Assembly: GCA_003249095.1 (NCBI GenBank)
Contig: QBMS01000009.1
Location: forward strand, 4,259-64,312
Length of the DNA stretch: 60,054 bases
Direction of reading: 5' to 3'
Origin: Snowella sp.
GTDB lineage: Bacteria; Cyanobacteriota; Cyanobacteriia; Cyanobacteriales; Microcystaceae
Made by a program: the position numbers and the translations under genes. Positions 35,641 through 45,592 of this stretch are shown here, piece after piece. Under the pieces are notes generated by a model. The model had not been told where the DNA came from. It did no database searches and was given only the letters and a program-made list of their open reading frames with translations. Each line of letters begins with the position of its first letter. The stretch's first letter is position 1.

Positions 35641-36000
35641 ATGGCGATCAATACGACAGTAGAGGCTAAGGCGATCGCGCGCTATGTGCGGATGTCTCCC
35701 TACAAAGTCCGTCGTGTTCTCGATCAAATTCGGGGACGTTCCTATCGGGAAGCTCTGATTATTCTAGAGTTTATGCCTTACAAAGCCTGTGAGCCGATCT
35801 TGAAAACGCTACGGTCAGCCGTTGCCAATGCCGAACACAATGAAGGACTAGACCCCTCTAGCCTCGTTGTTAGTCAAGCATTTGCCGACGGTGGCCCTAG
35901 CTTAAGACGTTTTCGCCCCCGCGCCCAAGGCCGAGCTTACCAAATCCGTAAACCGACTTGCCACATCACTGTTGCGGTCGCATCTGGATCGGAAGAATAA
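35641..36000 (+). CDS. rplV: Ribosomal protein L22 (uL22)
   Basis: 119 residues. L22 binds all domains of 23S rRNA, and its hairpin ([20 protein letters not shown]) forms the tunnel constriction with L4. The N-terminal [20 protein letters not shown] is typical. AAGAGGT precedes the ATG. Confidence 0.97.
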   Translation: MAINTTVEAKAIARYVRMSPYKVRRVLDQIRGRSYREALIILEFMPYKACEPILKTLRSAVANAEHNEGLDPSSLVVSQAFADGGPSLRRFRPRAQGRAYQIRKPTCHITVAVASGSEE

Positions 36001-36051
36001 TCAGTTCAATCCTTAACTTGTCAAGCGAAGCTAACGTAAGGTTCAAAAAAA

Positions 36052-36777
36052 ATGGGACAAAAGATACATCCAATTGGCTTTCGTCTCGGTATTACCAAAG
36101 AACATAAATCCTGTTGGTATGCCGATACAAAACGCTATCCAGAGTTACTCCAAGAAGATAACAAAATTCGGCTTTATGTCGAAAAAAATCTCAGTAATGC
36201 GGGGATTGCGGATATTCGCATCGAACGCAAAGCGGATCAGATTGAATTAGGCATTCACACGGCAAGACCTGGTGTGGTCGTTGGCCGAGGCGGCGCAGGG
36301 ATTGAGCAATTGCGCTTGGGACTCCAGGCAGCGTTGGGCGGTACTCGTCAAATTCGTGTCAATGTGATTGAAGTCGCCAAAGTTGACGCAGATGCTCGCT
36401 TAATTGGTGAATATATCGCCCAACAACTAGAACGTCGGGTTTCTTTCCGTCGGGTTGTCCGTCAAGCCATTCAACGGGCGCAACGGGCTGAAGTTAAGGG
36501 CATTAAAATCCAAGTCAGTGGTCGTCTCAACGGGGCAGAAATTGCGCGGACTGAATGGGTCAGAGAAGGACGAGTTCCTCTCCATACTCTTCGGGCTGAC
36601 ATTGACTATGCTTATGTGACGGCTAAAACGACCTACGGAATTTTAGGGGTGAAAGTTTGGATCTTTAAGGGAGAAATTATTCCTGGACAAGATATTCAAC
36701 CCGTTGTCGCTCCTGCGGCTCAACCTCGTCGAAAATCCTCTCGTCGTCAGCAATTTGAAGACCGCTCTGGTGAATAG
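36052..36777 (+). CDS. rpsC: Ribosomal protein S3 (uS3)
   Basis: 241 residues. S3 forms part of the mRNA entry channel of the 30S subunit. It opens [14 protein letters not shown] and has a type-II KH domain with [14 protein letters not shown] and a C-terminal domain with [13 protein letters not shown]. The Pro/Arg-rich tail after residue 212 is typical of cyanobacterial S3. It is followed by an AT-rich repeat cluster. Confidence 0.97.
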   Translation: MGQKIHPIGFRLGITKEHKSCWYADTKRYPELLQEDNKIRLYVEKNLSNAGIADIRIERKADQIELGIHTARPGVVVGRGGAGIEQLRLGLQAALGGTRQIRVNVIEVAKVDADARLIGEYIAQQLERRVSFRRVVRQAIQRAQRAEVKGIKIQVSGRLNGAEIARTEWVREGRVPLHTLRADIDYAYVTAKTTYGILGVKVWIFKGEIIPGQDIQPVVAPAAQPRRKSSRRQQFEDRSGE

Positions 36778-36795
36778 TCAAGGTAAATAGTCAAA

Positions 36796-36916
36796 CGCAA
36801 ATAGTTGATAGTTAATAATGAATAACGATTTATTTATAAAAACTAAAATACTACCAACTATTCAATGATTTAACCATTACCAACTAAAAACTATTAACTA
36901 AAAACTATTAACTAAT
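36796..36916. repeat. AT-rich repeat cluster between rpsC and rplP
   Basis: Built from variants of CAACTATTAACTAAAAACTA on the right and TAGTTGATAGTTAATAATGAA on the left, which are inverted with respect to each other; AAAAACTATTAACTA occurs twice in direct tandem. The same vocabulary recurs at 39188-39347, 47685-47735 and 58329-58372. A transcript could fold here into a weak but long hairpin. Confidence 0.6.
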
Positions 36917-36917
36917 C

Positions 36918-37337
36918 ATGTTAAGTCCCAGAAGAACTAAATTTCGTAAACAACAACGCGGTCGGATGAGAGGTTTGGCCGAACGGGGAAGCACCATCAA
37001 TTTTGGAGAATTTGCGCTCCAAGCCATTGAACCCTCCTGGATTACCGCTCGCCAAATTGAAGCGGCCCGTCGTGCGATGAATCGTTATATTCGTCGGGGT
37101 GGGAAAATCTGGATTCGTATTTTTCCTGATAAACCCGTTACCCAACGCCCTGCTGAAACTCGGATGGGTTCTGGTAAAGGTTCACCCGAATTTTGGGTAG
37201 CCGTTGTCAAGCCTGGACGAATTATGTTTGAGGTGGGGGGGGTTACTGAAGAAGTGGCCCGTGAGGCGATGCGTCTTGCTTCCCAAAAATTACCCATTAA
37301 AACGAAGTTCATCACTAAGAATGAGGAGTATGTGTAA
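36918..37337 (+). CDS. rplP: Ribosomal protein L16 (uL16)
   Basis: 139 residues. L16 organises the A-site tRNA region of the 50S subunit. [19 protein letters not shown] opens the chain, and the conserved [19 protein letters not shown] segment is intact. Two bases separate its stop from the rpmC start, so the two are translationally linked. Confidence 0.97.
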   Translation: MLSPRRTKFRKQQRGRMRGLAERGSTINFGEFALQAIEPSWITARQIEAARRAMNRYIRRGGKIWIRIFPDKPVTQRPAETRMGSGKGSPEFWVAVVKPGRIMFEVGGVTEEVAREAMRLASQKLPIKTKFITKNEEYV

Positions 37338-37339
37338 CA

Positions 37340-37561
37340 ATGGCTCTCCCAAAAATTGCAGATGCTAGAGCATTAAAAGATGAAGAACTGTCCGAGGCGA
37401 TCATTGCGGCGAAGAAAAAATTGTTTGATCTACGGTTTCAGCAAGCGACTCGTCGCCTAGAGACTCCCCATGAATTCAAACATACTCGTCACCGCCTAGC
37501 CCAACTGTTGACGGTGGAAGGAGAAAGACAGTCTAAGGCTGCCACTCCCGAAGAAGCGTAA
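37340..37561 (+). CDS. rpmC: Ribosomal protein L29 (uL29)
   Basis: 73 residues of two antiparallel helices, with [20 protein letters not shown] as the family core. L29 lies beside L23 at the tunnel exit and takes part in the SRP and trigger-factor site. Confidence 0.95.
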   Translation: MALPKIADARALKDEELSEAIIAAKKKLFDLRFQQATRRLETPHEFKHTRHRLAQLLTVEGERQSKAATPEEA

Positions 37562-37602
37562 AACAGACTTTTCTAAATTCATCTCAAAAACCAAAATCGA
37601 TT

Positions 37603-37842
37603 ATGGCAGTTAAAGAAAGAGTCGGCGTTGTCGTGAGTGACAAAATGGATAAAACCGTTGTTGTTGCGATCGAAAACCGCTCTCCCCACCCCAAGTACGG
37701 CAAGATCGTCGTTAAAACTAAAAAGTTTAAAGCCCACGACGAAGACAACCAGTGTAAAGAAGGCGATCGCGTCCGCATTCAGGAAACCCGCCCTTTGAGT
37801 AAAACCAAACACTGGAAAGTTGCCGAAATCCTGACTCATTAA
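37603..37842 (+). CDS. rpsQ: Ribosomal protein S17 (uS17)
   Basis: 79 residues with the OB-fold core [17 protein letters not shown] and the [19 protein letters not shown] loop. S17 is a primary 16S rRNA binder in early 30S assembly. The length and motifs are typical. Confidence 0.97.
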   Translation: MAVKERVGVVVSDKMDKTVVVAIENRSPHPKYGKIVVKTKKFKAHDEDNQCKEGDRVRIQETRPLSKTKHWKVAEILTH

Positions 37843-37874
37843 ACTCAAGTTCATTACTTTGTAGAGAAACCGTC

Positions 37875-38243
37875 GTGATTCAACAACAAACCTACCTCAA
37901 TGTCGCTGACAATAGCGGCGCACGCAAGTTAATGTGTCTGCGAGTTTTAGGCACAGGAAACTGCACCTACGGCGGCATCGGCGATCAAATCGTTGCGGTT
38001 GTTAAGGATGCTATTCCCAATATGCCCGTCAAAAAATCCGATGTCGTGAAAGCGGTTATCGTTCGTACTCGTCAAACCGTCAGTCGTGAAAGTGGTATGA
38101 GCATTCGTTTTGATGACAATGCCGCCGTGATTATCAATGCTGATGGAAATCCGAAGGGAACACGGGTTTTTGGCCCCGTTGCACGGGAACTACGGGATAA
38201 AAATTATACCAAAATCGTCTCCCTCGCCCCGGAGGTAATCTGA
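37875..38243 (+). CDS. rplN: Ribosomal protein L14 (uL14)
   Basis: 122 residues from a GTG start ([20 protein letters not shown]), which fits the fixed N-terminus of the family. L14 forms intersubunit bridges B5 and B8. The C-terminal [20 protein letters not shown] is conserved. Its stop TGA shares one base with the ATG of rplX. Confidence 0.97.
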   Translation: MIQQQTYLNVADNSGARKLMCLRVLGTGNCTYGGIGDQIVAVVKDAIPNMPVKKSDVVKAVIVRTRQTVSRESGMSIRFDDNAAVIINADGNPKGTRVFGPVARELRDKNYTKIVSLAPEVI

Positions 38244-38590
38244 TGACCAAAAAATCCACTCCCCCTAAGCGTTATAAAATGCACGTCAAAAAAGGGGATA
38301 CTGTCCAAATCATTTCGGGCAAAGATAAGGGAAAAGTGGGAGAAATCCTGCAAATCCTGCCCCAAAAGAGCCAAGTCGTCATCAAGGGCGTTAACATCCG
38401 CACCAAGCACGTTAAACCCCAACAAGAAGGCGAATCTGGACAAATCACCACCTTTGAAGCTCCTATTCACAGTTCTAAAGTGATGCTTTATTCCAATAAG
38501 GAAAAGGTCGCCAGCCGAGTCTGCCACACCTTTACCGAAGACGGAAAGAAAGTACGGATGCTCAAAAAAACGGGTGAAATCCTCGATTAA
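38243..38590 (+). CDS. rplX: Ribosomal protein L24 (uL24)
   Basis: 115 residues with an N-terminal KOW motif ([18 protein letters not shown]). L24 starts 50S assembly by binding the 5' end of 23S rRNA. A GGAGG box inside the end of rplN serves as its ribosome-binding site and the start overlaps the rplN stop. Confidence 0.97.
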   Translation: MTKKSTPPKRYKMHVKKGDTVQIISGKDKGKVGEILQILPQKSQVVIKGVNIRTKHVKPQQEGESGQITTFEAPIHSSKVMLYSNKEKVASRVCHTFTEDGKKVRMLKKTGEILD

Positions 38591-38641
38591 TTCTCCACTA
38601 ATCCCTATTAACTCCTGACCAAGCCCAGGAATTCAACGATC

Positions 38642-39187
38642 ATGAAACTGCCTCTTAAACAGATCTATCAGGAAACTATTGTTCCCCAACTCACAGAAGA
38701 GTTTGGTTACAAGAATGTCCACGAAGTTCCTAAAGTCGTCAAAATTACAATCAATCGGGGTTTAGGAGAAGCGTCTCAGAATGCTAAGGCTCTTGAATCA
38801 TCCATCACTGAATTAGCGACGATTAGCGGACAAAAACCCGTTGTTACTCGCGCTAAAAAGGCGATCGCGGGTTTCAAACTCCGAGAAGGAATGCCCGTTG
38901 GAGTAATGGTCACCTTACGGTCTGAACGGATGTACGCCTTCTTAGACCGACTGATTAGCCTAGCACTCCCCCGTATTCGAGATTTTCGTGGTATTAGCCC
39001 CAACAGTTTTGATGGTCGCGGTAACTACAGTTTAGGAATTCGAGAACAACTCATTTTTCCTGAAATTAGCTATGACAGCATCGATCAAATTCGCGGATTT
39101 GATATCTCGATCATCACCACTGCTAAAACCGATGAAGAAGGTCGTGCCTTACTAAAAGCAATGGGAATGCCCTTTAAAAACCCATAG
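38642..39187 (+). CDS. rplE: Ribosomal protein L5 (uL5)
   Basis: 181 residues. L5 binds 5S rRNA and contacts P-site tRNA and S13. It has [16 protein letters not shown], the [19 protein letters not shown] segment and the [20 protein letters not shown] loop. In E. coli rpsN follows; here a 194-base AT-rich repeat region takes its place before rpsH. Confidence 0.97.
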   Translation: MKLPLKQIYQETIVPQLTEEFGYKNVHEVPKVVKITINRGLGEASQNAKALESSITELATISGQKPVVTRAKKAIAGFKLREGMPVGVMVTLRSERMYAFLDRLISLALPRIRDFRGISPNSFDGRGNYSLGIREQLIFPEISYDSIDQIRGFDISIITTAKTDEEGRALLKAMGMPFKNP

Positions 39188-39347
39188 TTAATTGATAATG
39201 AAAAATCGATAATGGATAATGAATAGTTAATGAATAATGGAAAATTGATAATGGATAATGAATAGTTTAGCCAACGAATTTAAACCTATTTAATTTTTCT
39301 AATCATCATCAACTAATTGTCAACTATTAATTATCAACTATCAATTA
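39188..39347. repeat. Large AT-rich inverted and direct repeat cluster between rplE and rpsH
   Basis: A 21-base unit beginning GATAATGGATAATG occurs identically at 39208-39228 and 39247-39267. Opposite arms made of AACTATTAATTATCAACTAT (39322-39345) are the inverse complement of this vocabulary, so the whole region can fold back on itself. It occupies the place where rpsN sits in many other bacteria. Confidence 0.65.
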
Positions 39348-39381
39348 AAAAGAATCCACTAGGAAAAAAACTTAAGGAATA

Positions 39382-39783
39382 ATGGCATCAACCGACACAA
39401 TTTCTGATATGCTCACCCGCATTCGTAATGCCTGTGCAGTGAGACATCCCACAACCCTAGTTCCCACCACCAAAATGACCCGTAATATTGCCCAAGTTCT
39501 CAAAGACGAAGGCTTTATTGAAGGATTTGAAGAAGTGGGCGAAGGCATCAAGAGCAACCTTGTTCTAACCCTCAAATATAAAGGAAAAAACCGTCAACCC
39601 CTGATTAATACCCTGCAACGGGTCAGTAAGCCAGGTTTGCGTGTTTATTCTCCCTCTAAAGAAATTCCCAGAGTTTTAGGCGGTATCGGCATTGCCGTTG
39701 TCTCCACCTCTAGCGGGGTTATGACAGACCGAGAAGCCCGTCGTCAGAAAATTGGCGGCGAAATCCTTTGCTACGTCTGGTAA
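39382..39783 (+). CDS. rpsH: Ribosomal protein S8 (uS8)
   Basis: 133 residues. S8 is a primary binder of the 16S rRNA central domain and, in E. coli, the autogenous repressor of the spc operon. It has the typical start ([13 protein letters not shown]) and the end [19 protein letters not shown]. The long repeat-rich gap upstream is unusual for the spc region. Confidence 0.97.
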   Translation: MASTDTISDMLTRIRNACAVRHPTTLVPTTKMTRNIAQVLKDEGFIEGFEEVGEGIKSNLVLTLKYKGKNRQPLINTLQRVSKPGLRVYSPSKEIPRVLGGIGIAVVSTSSGVMTDREARRQKIGGEILCYVW

Positions 39784-39913
39784 TTTGAGTGATTAGTCAA
39801 TAGTCATTGGTAATCAGTGATTGATAGCCTTATTAAACGATCAATCCCCTATTAACAGCACACTATTAACTATTAACCAAGAAAGCATGAACCTCTAATC
39901 ACAGTTAAAAACT

Positions 39914-40459
39914 ATGTCTCGTATTGGTAAACGCCCCATCCCCATCCCGGCCAAAGTGACCATTGACATCAATGAATCACACTTGACCGTCAAAGGGCCC
40001 AAAGGCACCCTAGAGCGCGATCTTCCAGAGAAAGTCAAAGTCGAACAAGACGGAGAAATCCTGAATGTCATTCGCCAAGACGAATCTCGGACTGCGCGGG
40101 AACGTCATGGACTCGTCCGTACCCTAGTCGCCAACATGGTCGAAGGTGTTTCTAAAGGATTTGAAAAACGCCTCGATATTCAAGGAGTCGGCTATCGCGC
40201 CCAGGCCCAGGGAACAAAAATCACCCTCAACTTGGGATACAGTAAACCTGTTGAAATGGCTATGCCAGACGGTATTCAGGTCGCTGTCGAAAATAATACC
40301 CAAGTTATCGTTACGGGTATTGATAAAGAACTAGTCGGCAATATGGCCGCTAAAATTCGCGCTACTCGTCCTCCCGAACCCTATAAAGGAAAAGGTGTCC
40401 GTTATTTGGGCGAATTTGTTAGACGTAAAGCTGGTAAGACAGCCAAAGGTAAGAAATAA
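39914..40459 (+). CDS. rplF: Ribosomal protein L6 (uL6)
   Basis: 181 residues of two similar domains. It begins [15 protein letters not shown] and ends with the signature [20 protein letters not shown]6 lies near the sarcin-ricin loop and factor-binding site. The 130-base gap before it again carries AT-rich short repeats (TTAACTATTAACC). Confidence 0.97.
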   Translation: MSRIGKRPIPIPAKVTIDINESHLTVKGPKGTLERDLPEKVKVEQDGEILNVIRQDESRTARERHGLVRTLVANMVEGVSKGFEKRLDIQGVGYRAQAQGTKITLNLGYSKPVEMAMPDGIQVAVENNTQVIVTGIDKELVGNMAAKIRATRPPEPYKGKGVRYLGEFVRRKAGKTAKGKK

Positions 40460-40461
40460 CC

Positions 40462-40824
40462 ATGAAATTAACTCGCCAAGAACTACTTCAACGCCGCCAC
40501 AAACGGATTCGGCGCAAACTCAGTGGAACCTCCGAATGCCCCCGCTTATCGGTTTTTCGTTCCAATCAACATATTTATGCTCAGGTTATTGATGATGTTG
40601 CTCAACATACTCTGGCGGCCGCATCAACCCTAGATCCCGATCTAAAAAGTGAACTGGAATCTACCTCCGATTCAACTGCTTCGGCCGCCGTTGGTAAATT
40701 GGTTGCTAAACGTGCCTTAGCCAAGGGAATTGAAACAGTGGTATTTGATCGGGGTGGAAACCTTTATCATGGCCGTGTTAAATCCTTAGCCGAAGCGGCC
40801 CGCGAAGCTGGGTTGAACTTTTAG
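40462..40824 (+). CDS. rplR: Ribosomal protein L18 (uL18)
   Basis: 120 residues. L18 carries 5S rRNA into the 50S subunit with L5. The [18 protein letters not shown] core and C-terminal [20 protein letters not shown] are present. Two bases separate it from rplF. Confidence 0.97.
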   Translation: MKLTRQELLQRRHKRIRRKLSGTSECPRLSVFRSNQHIYAQVIDDVAQHTLAAASTLDPDLKSELESTSDSTASAAVGKLVAKRALAKGIETVVFDRGGNLYHGRVKSLAEAAREAGLNF

Positions 40825-40851
40825 AAATTTATTGAATGTGGAGGTAAAACT

Positions 40852-41370
40852 ATGGCAAATCGTAAAGGCAGCAGAACCAAGGCCCAGGAAACTAACTGGC
40901 AAGAGCGGGTTATTCAAATTCGCCGTGTGAGTAAGGTAGTCAAAGGTGGTAAAAAACTCAGCTTCAGGGCGATCGTTGTCGTCGGCAATGAAAGTGGCCA
41001 AGTGGGAGTTGGGGTTGGTAAGGCAGGGGATGTCATTGGAGCTGTCCGTAAAGGCGTTGCTGATGGCAAAAAACAGTTAATTGATGTGTCCCTAACCAAG
41101 GCTAATTCCATTACCCATATTACCAAGGGAGCCTCTGGTGGAGCTAATGTGATTATTCGCCCCGCAGCACCAGGGACAGGGGTAATTGCAGGGGGAGCTG
41201 TGCGGACAGTACTGGAATTAGCTGGTATTAAAAATATTCTGGCCAAACAGTTGGGGTCTAATAATCCTCTCAATAATGCCAGAGCGGCCGTTAATGCGTT
41301 AGAAACCCTCAGAAGTTTTGCCGAAGTTGCAGAAGAAAGAGGCGTTTCTGTCGAACATCTTTATACCTAA
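40852..41370 (+). CDS. rpsE: Ribosomal protein S5 (uS5)
   Basis: 172 residues. S5 affects decoding accuracy and mRNA unwinding at the 30S entry. It has the double-stranded-RNA-binding-like N-terminal domain and the [19 protein letters not shown] motif. GGAGG lies upstream. No rpmD (L30) gene follows, in line with cyanobacteria, and rplO comes after a 114-base gap. Confidence 0.97.
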   Translation: MANRKGSRTKAQETNWQERVIQIRRVSKVVKGGKKLSFRAIVVVGNESGQVGVGVGKAGDVIGAVRKGVADGKKQLIDVSLTKANSITHITKGASGGANVIIRPAAPGTGVIAGGAVRTVLELAGIKNILAKQLGSNNPLNNARAAVNALETLRSFAEVAEERGVSVEHLYT

Positions 41371-41484
41371 GTCAAAGGTCTCAGGTTAGAAGTCTAATCG
41401 TGGCGAATCGTGACATTAATCTTCTGGCTTTTGCTAGATTTTTGACTATTTAAACTAAATTCATTTACTGAGAAATTAAAGATT

Positions 41485-41934
41485 ATGCGATTAGACGAAC
41501 TTTCTCCTAAAGAGGGGGCAACCAAACGTCGCCGTCGAGTCGGTCGGGGCATTGCCGCAGGTCAGGGCGCAAGCTGTGGCTTCGGAATGCGGGGACAGAA
41601 ATCCCGTTCAGGTCGTCCTACTCGTCCTGGTTTTGAAGGGGGACAAATGCCCCTTTACCGTCGTTTACCCAAACTCAAGCACTTCCCCTTAATCAATCAG
41701 AGACAATACACCATTATCAATGTTGGTCGTTTGAATACTCTGCCCGCCAAAACAGAAGTTACTCTTGCGAGTTTGATGAAGGCAGGAATTGTTACTAGTA
41801 ATGATGGCTCCTTAAAAATTCTGGGTGACGGAGAATTGACGGTTGCTTTAACCGTAAAAGCGGCGGCCTTTACTAAGAGTGCCAAGGAAAAAATCGAAGC
41901 AGCAGGTGGTTCTGTTGTGATTAGTGAAGAGTAG
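41485..41934 (+). CDS. rplO: Ribosomal protein L15 (uL15)
   Basis: 149 residues. L15 is a late-assembly 50S protein. The Gly/Arg-rich N-terminus ([19 protein letters not shown]) and the [12 protein letters not shown] motif are typical. It precedes secY by 196 bases containing a HIP1 site and AT-rich repeat units. Confidence 0.96.
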   Translation: MRLDELSPKEGATKRRRRVGRGIAAGQGASCGFGMRGQKSRSGRPTRPGFEGGQMPLYRRLPKLKHFPLINQRQYTIINVGRLNTLPAKTEVTLASLMKAGIVTSNDGSLKILGDGELTVALTVKAAAFTKSAKEKIEAAGGSVVISEE

Positions 41935-42130
41935 TAGGGTGTGTGAAAATTCACTCTATTTATTGATAAATCGCCATTTTAATTGATTTTACCAACGCGA
42001 AAACTGTGTATTCGGCGATCGCGGACAGCCTTATATCTGGTTAAGATCGCTTTCTAGTAAAATTTCCTAACCGATAGTAGCTGATACACTAATAACTAAT
42101 CACTAATAATTAATCACCGATAACTAAATT

Positions 42131-43459
42131 ATGGTCGTTAGTCGAGATAAAACCCCCTCAGCCCAGGAAACCTTTTTACAAATGGCTCAAGCGGCTGGCC
42201 TCCGAGGTCGGTTGCTGATTACGATTGCGCTATTAATTTTGGTGCGCTTGGGTATTTTTATTCCCATTCCAGGCATTGATCGCCAAGCTTTCACGGCAGC
42301 CATTAGCAATAGCCCCGTCCTGGGATTTCTAGACATTTTTACTGGGGGAGGGATCTCAACGATTGGGATTTTTGCCCTGGGCATTCTTCCCTATATTAAT
42401 GCCTCTATTATTTTGCAATTATTAACGGCGGCGGTTCCAGCCCTAGAAGATTTACAAAAAAATGAAGGTGAAGCGGGTCGTCGCAAAATCTCCCAATATA
42501 CCCGTTATGTCGCAGTGGGCTGGGCCATTATCCAGAGTATTGGTTTAACCGTTGGTTTACTACGTCCCTATGCTCCGACTTACGGCCCTGTTTTTATTGT
42601 CCAAACGACTTTGGCATTAACGGCGGGTTCACTGTTTGTCATGTGGATTTCTGAATTAATTACAGAAAGAGGCATTGGAAATGGGGCTTCTTTGTTGATT
42701 TTTGTCAACATTGTGGCAACCTTACCGAAAACCTTGGGAAATACCATTGATTATGCTCAAACAGGGGGACGAGAAGCGATCGCTCAAGTGGTGATTTTGC
42801 TCCTAGTTTTCTTAGTAATGATTGTGAGTATTGTCTTTGTGCAAGAAGGCACTCGGCGAATTCCCATTATTTCAGCCCGTCGCCAAGTCGGAAAACGACT
42901 GTATCGAGAAAGAACGAGTTACTTACCCCTGCGCTTAAATCAGGGTGGAGTAATGCCAATTATTTTCGCCTCAGCAGTGCTAATTCTGCCTTCTTCTTTA
43001 GCGGGCTTTTTAAATAACAATAAGGATTTGAGTTCCGTTGGACAAGTTTTTGTGCAAATTGCCAATTCTTTGCAACCTGGAACCTGGACTTATACCATTG
43101 TTTATTCAGTCCTAATTTTCTTCTTTAGTTATTTTTACGCCTCCTTGATTGTTAATCCCGAAGATATTTCTAAAAATCTGAAAAAAATGGGTTCTAGCAT
43201 CCCAGGCATTCGACCAGGCAAAAAGACCGAAGAATATTTAGAAGGCGTTCTCAACCGACTGACCTTTTTAGGGGCGATTTTCCTCAGTGCGGTTGCGATC
43301 ATTCCTGTCTTTGTAGAAAATGCCACTGGCGTAACGACTTTCCGAGGTTTAGGCGCGACATCCTTACTCATTTTAGTGGGGGTTGCGATCGATACCGCCA
43401 AACAAATTCAAACCTACGTCATCTCTCAACGTTATGAGGGAATGATCAAACAGGATTAA
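42131..43459 (+). CDS. secY: Preprotein translocase subunit SecY
   Basis: 442 residues with ten predicted membrane helices, the pore subunit of the Sec channel. In cyanobacteria it serves both plasma and thylakoid membranes. Recognisable are the plug region after helix 1 ([20 protein letters not shown]), the cytosolic loop [33 protein letters not shown], and the C-terminal YEGMIKQD. It follows rplO as in the standard spc order and is followed by a strong hairpin. Confidence 0.97.
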   Translation: MVVSRDKTPSAQETFLQMAQAAGLRGRLLITIALLILVRLGIFIPIPGIDRQAFTAAISNSPVLGFLDIFTGGGISTIGIFALGILPYINASIILQLLTAAVPALEDLQKNEGEAGRRKISQYTRYVAVGWAIIQSIGLTVGLLRPYAPTYGPVFIVQTTLALTAGSLFVMWISELITERGIGNGASLLIFVNIVATLPKTLGNTIDYAQTGGREAIAQVVILLLVFLVMIVSIVFVQEGTRRIPIISARRQVGKRLYRERTSYLPLRLNQGGVMPIIFASAVLILPSSLAGFLNNNKDLSSVGQVFVQIANSLQPGTWTYTIVYSVLIFFFSYFYASLIVNPEDISKNLKKMGSSIPGIRPGKKTEEYLEGVLNRLTFLGAIFLSAVAIIPVFVENATGVTTFRGLGATSLLILVGVAIDTAKQIQTYVISQRYEGMIKQD

Positions 43460-43481
43460 TTTTCCCACATTTTTCCCTTGT

Positions 43482-43511
43482 AATAGAGGCGTTGCTAACA
43501 GCGTCTCTATT
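43482..43511 (+). other. Strong stem-loop between secY and adk
   Basis: AATAGAGGCGTTG pairs almost fully with CAGCGTCTCTATT around a short CTAA loop, giving a stem of about 13 bp. There is no T-run after it, so it is not a classical terminator. It could stabilise the 3' end of the upstream mRNA or set lower adk expression. Confidence 0.6.
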
Positions 43512-43554
43512 CTTGTTAAACAGACTTTTTCATTCAAAAAAACTTATTATCACC

Positions 43555-44112
43555 ATGAAAAACGGATTAATTTTTCTAGGGCCACCAGGATCGGGTAAAG
43601 GCACTCAAGGTCAAGTTTTAGCCAAAAATCTGCAAGTTCCCCACATTTCCACAGGCGATATGTTAAGACAGGCGATCGCGGATAAAACGGCTTTAGGAGA
43701 ACAAGCTCAATCCTATATGGATAAGGGAGAGCTAGTTCCCGATAATTTAATTTTAGATTTAATTCGCGAACGATTATCGCAGGATGACACTAAAAACGGT
43801 TGGATTCTGGATGGTTTTCCCCGTAATGTCGCCCAGGCAGAATTTTTAGACAAATTATTATTAACCATCAATCACCAAGCGAAATGGACAGTTAATCTAG
43901 AAGTACCTGACGATGCGATCGTGGAACGTCTTTTGCTACGGGGCAGAAATGATGATACAGAAGTTACCATTCGTCGTCGTCTAGAAGTTTATGAAGAACA
44001 AACTGCCCCTTTAATTAGTTATTACCAAGAACAGGGAAAGCTTCATTCCGTTGATGGCCATCAAGCTCCCGAAGAAGTGGCAAATATTTTGCAAGATTTG
44101 GTTACTGCCTAG
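43555..44112 (+). CDS. adk: Adenylate kinase
   Basis: 185 residues from the ATG at 43555; the frame is open 21 codons further up but that part is the intergenic hairpin. The enzyme converts ATP plus AMP to two ADP. It has the P-loop [10 protein letters not shown], the AMP site STGDMLRQ and DGFPRN, and the short-lid form with [19 protein letters not shown]. The order secY-adk matches most bacteria; map, often next, is not here. Confidence 0.96.
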   Translation: MKNGLIFLGPPGSGKGTQGQVLAKNLQVPHISTGDMLRQAIADKTALGEQAQSYMDKGELVPDNLILDLIRERLSQDDTKNGWILDGFPRNVAQAEFLDKLLLTINHQAKWTVNLEVPDDAIVERLLLRGRNDDTEVTIRRRLEVYEEQTAPLISYYQEQGKLHSVDGHQAPEEVANILQDLVTA

Positions 44113-44212
44113 AAAATATCCATTAGAGAGGAAGTTATTAAGATAACATTTCACTTTTCTTCTTCTCTATAATTAAGATTCAGGCGTTAAAAAATATCAA
44201 GGGGAAGAACAC

Positions 44213-44680
44213 ATGGCGATCTCAACGACCTCACCTATCTCCATTACCCAAAAACTCCCTTATAGTTTGTTAACAAAGGGAAAAGAACCTAAATTTGGCA
44301 ATCCTCTAGTGAAGATGTTTTTATCATCTGCGTCAAAAACATTACAACAAGCTCGTCCCGATAATATCTCTCTCGTCATTGCAGTGGCTCCCGATAAAAA
44401 TAATGGGGGTTTGCATTATCAGACTCGGTCTTTGCGACAACATCCTTGGTCTGGGCGTGATAAGCCTGATTCAATTACCTTTTACACTTTTTTCAAGAAA
44501 GATAATACTTTTGCCGCTATAGAAACAATTTCAGAGAATTTAGCTGATATCTACTGCGAAACAGGGATTTTACCATTAACTGATGCTTGGTCTGTCAAAA
44601 TTGCCGAAAATTTCTTAGCCCTTTCTGATGATTGGCGCACTAGACTCACTAATTCGGGCTGTTTAATTTATTCTGAGTAG
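44213..44680 (+). CDS. Unknown partner of an adjacent HEPN protein
   Basis: 155 residues, preceded by AAGGGGAAG and a TATAAT box at 44168-44173. I do not recognise the family. The second half (ISLVIAVAPD, then SITFYTFFKK, LADIYCETGILPLTDAW, and an end like I-x-x-G-x-L-I-Y) has the strand-helix rhythm of minimal nucleotidyltransferases that pair with HEPN proteins. The GSxxxG and DxD catalytic motifs are not visible. It lies five bases upstream of the HEPN gene, so they form one unit. Both are inserted between adk and infA, which are neighbours or near neighbours in most genomes. Confidence 0.55.
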   Translation: MAISTTSPISITQKLPYSLLTKGKEPKFGNPLVKMFLSSASKTLQQARPDNISLVIAVAPDKNNGGLHYQTRSLRQHPWSGRDKPDSITFYTFFKKDNTFAAIETISENLADIYCETGILPLTDAWSVKIAENFLALSDDWRTRLTNSGCLIYSE

Positions 44681-44685
44681 TCTTT

Positions 44686-45141
44686 ATGCAAGAACAATAT
44701 CAAAATATTGCTATCAGAAGCTTAGAAGCTGCGAGAATAAATTTAGAGTCAGGGATACATGAAATGGCTGCGTTCTGTTGTTATCATGCTTATGAATCCA
44801 GCGCATCTGCTCTAGCCGCGTCATTAAATGAGCCTCATGGCAAAGGAATTACGCATGGACATAAACTAAACGTATTTCTGAAATGCGTTAAGAAACGTAC
44901 AAGTGTTGTAGGATTTCGCACAAAAGTATCAGCATTGAATGCAAAATTCCTATCGCTTGGGGGATCAAAAGTACCTTTTCGAGACAGGTTATTGTATCCT
45001 GAGCAACCAACTGACAATTCTGAAGACGTAATGATTCCTGAAAATGTCATTACTCCTGAACAAGTTGAACGGCTACTTCAAAATGTGCAAGAAGTTGTGG
45101 ATTGGGTCGGACAACAAATTCAATACCAACAAACTCCGTAG
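44686..45141 (+). CDS. HEPN-domain protein
   Basis: 151 residues. The four-helix HEPN pattern is clear: IAIRSLEAARINLESGIHEMA, shortened here to SLEAARINLESGIHEMA, then CCYHAYESSASALAASL, HGHKLNVFLKCV and a final amphipathic helix EQVERLLQNVQEVVDWV. HEPN proteins are often RNases or AMPylation targets in toxin-antitoxin pairs. The usual catalytic Rx4-6H is not complete: RDRLLYPE has Arg followed by Tyr, with no His. It may be a non-catalytic or variant HEPN. It is preceded by its partner gene and followed by infA. Confidence 0.7.
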   Translation: MQEQYQNIAIRSLEAARINLESGIHEMAAFCCYHAYESSASALAASLNEPHGKGITHGHKLNVFLKCVKKRTSVVGFRTKVSALNAKFLSLGGSKVPFRDRLLYPEQPTDNSEDVMIPENVITPEQVERLLQNVQEVVDWVGQQIQYQQTP

Positions 45142-45242
45142 GATTCGCTCAAAGTTTGTTAAGATAACAAAGGGCCGCTAAAAAAGCTGTCTGTGTTTGT
45201 TGCGTCTTTAGATTTGATTTTTATCAGGAGGTCGTCAACCAC

Positions 45243-45470
45243 TTGTCCAAACAAGACCTAATTGAAATGGAAGGAACCGTCACGGAATCCCTCCCCAATG
45301 CGATGTTTCGCGTTGATCTAGATAATGGTTTTAATGTTTTAGCCCATATTTCTGGCAAAATTCGGCGAAACTATATCAAAATTCTGCCTGGTGATCGCGT
45401 CAAAGTAGAATTAACCCCCTACGATCTTACCAAAGGTCGGATCACGTACCGTCTTAAAAACAAAAAATAA
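45243..45470 (+). CDS. infA: Translation initiation factor IF-1
   Basis: 75 residues starting at a TTG codon; a perfect AGGAGG at 45226-45231 supports this start and no ATG is available before the OB-fold begins. IF-1 binds the ribosomal A site during initiation. The [19 protein letters not shown] core and the [19 protein letters not shown] end are typical. A TTG start may keep expression low. Confidence 0.95.
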   Translation: MSKQDLIEMEGTVTESLPNAMFRVDLDNGFNVLAHISGKIRRNYIKILPGDRVKVELTPYDLTKGRITYRLKNKK

Positions 45471-45530
45471 CCTTTCGGCAGTTAAAAAACTTATCAAAAA
45501 CATTATGTTTAAACTTTAGCAAAAAAAATG

Positions 45531-45559
45531 CTGACAGTGTCCTACAATATTGTTATAAT
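45531..45559 (+). promoter_or_regulatory. Internal promoter between infA and rpmJ
   Basis: CTGACA (45531-45536), a 17-base spacer and a perfect TATAAT (45554-45559). Transcription from here would begin about 26 bases before the rpmJ start and could supply rpmJ, rpsM, rpsK, rpoA and rplQ independently of the upstream operon. This is the best promoter match in the ribosomal region. Confidence 0.65.
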
Positions 45560-45592
45560 AGTAAGCTTGCAGTACTGCCCAAAAATATAGGC

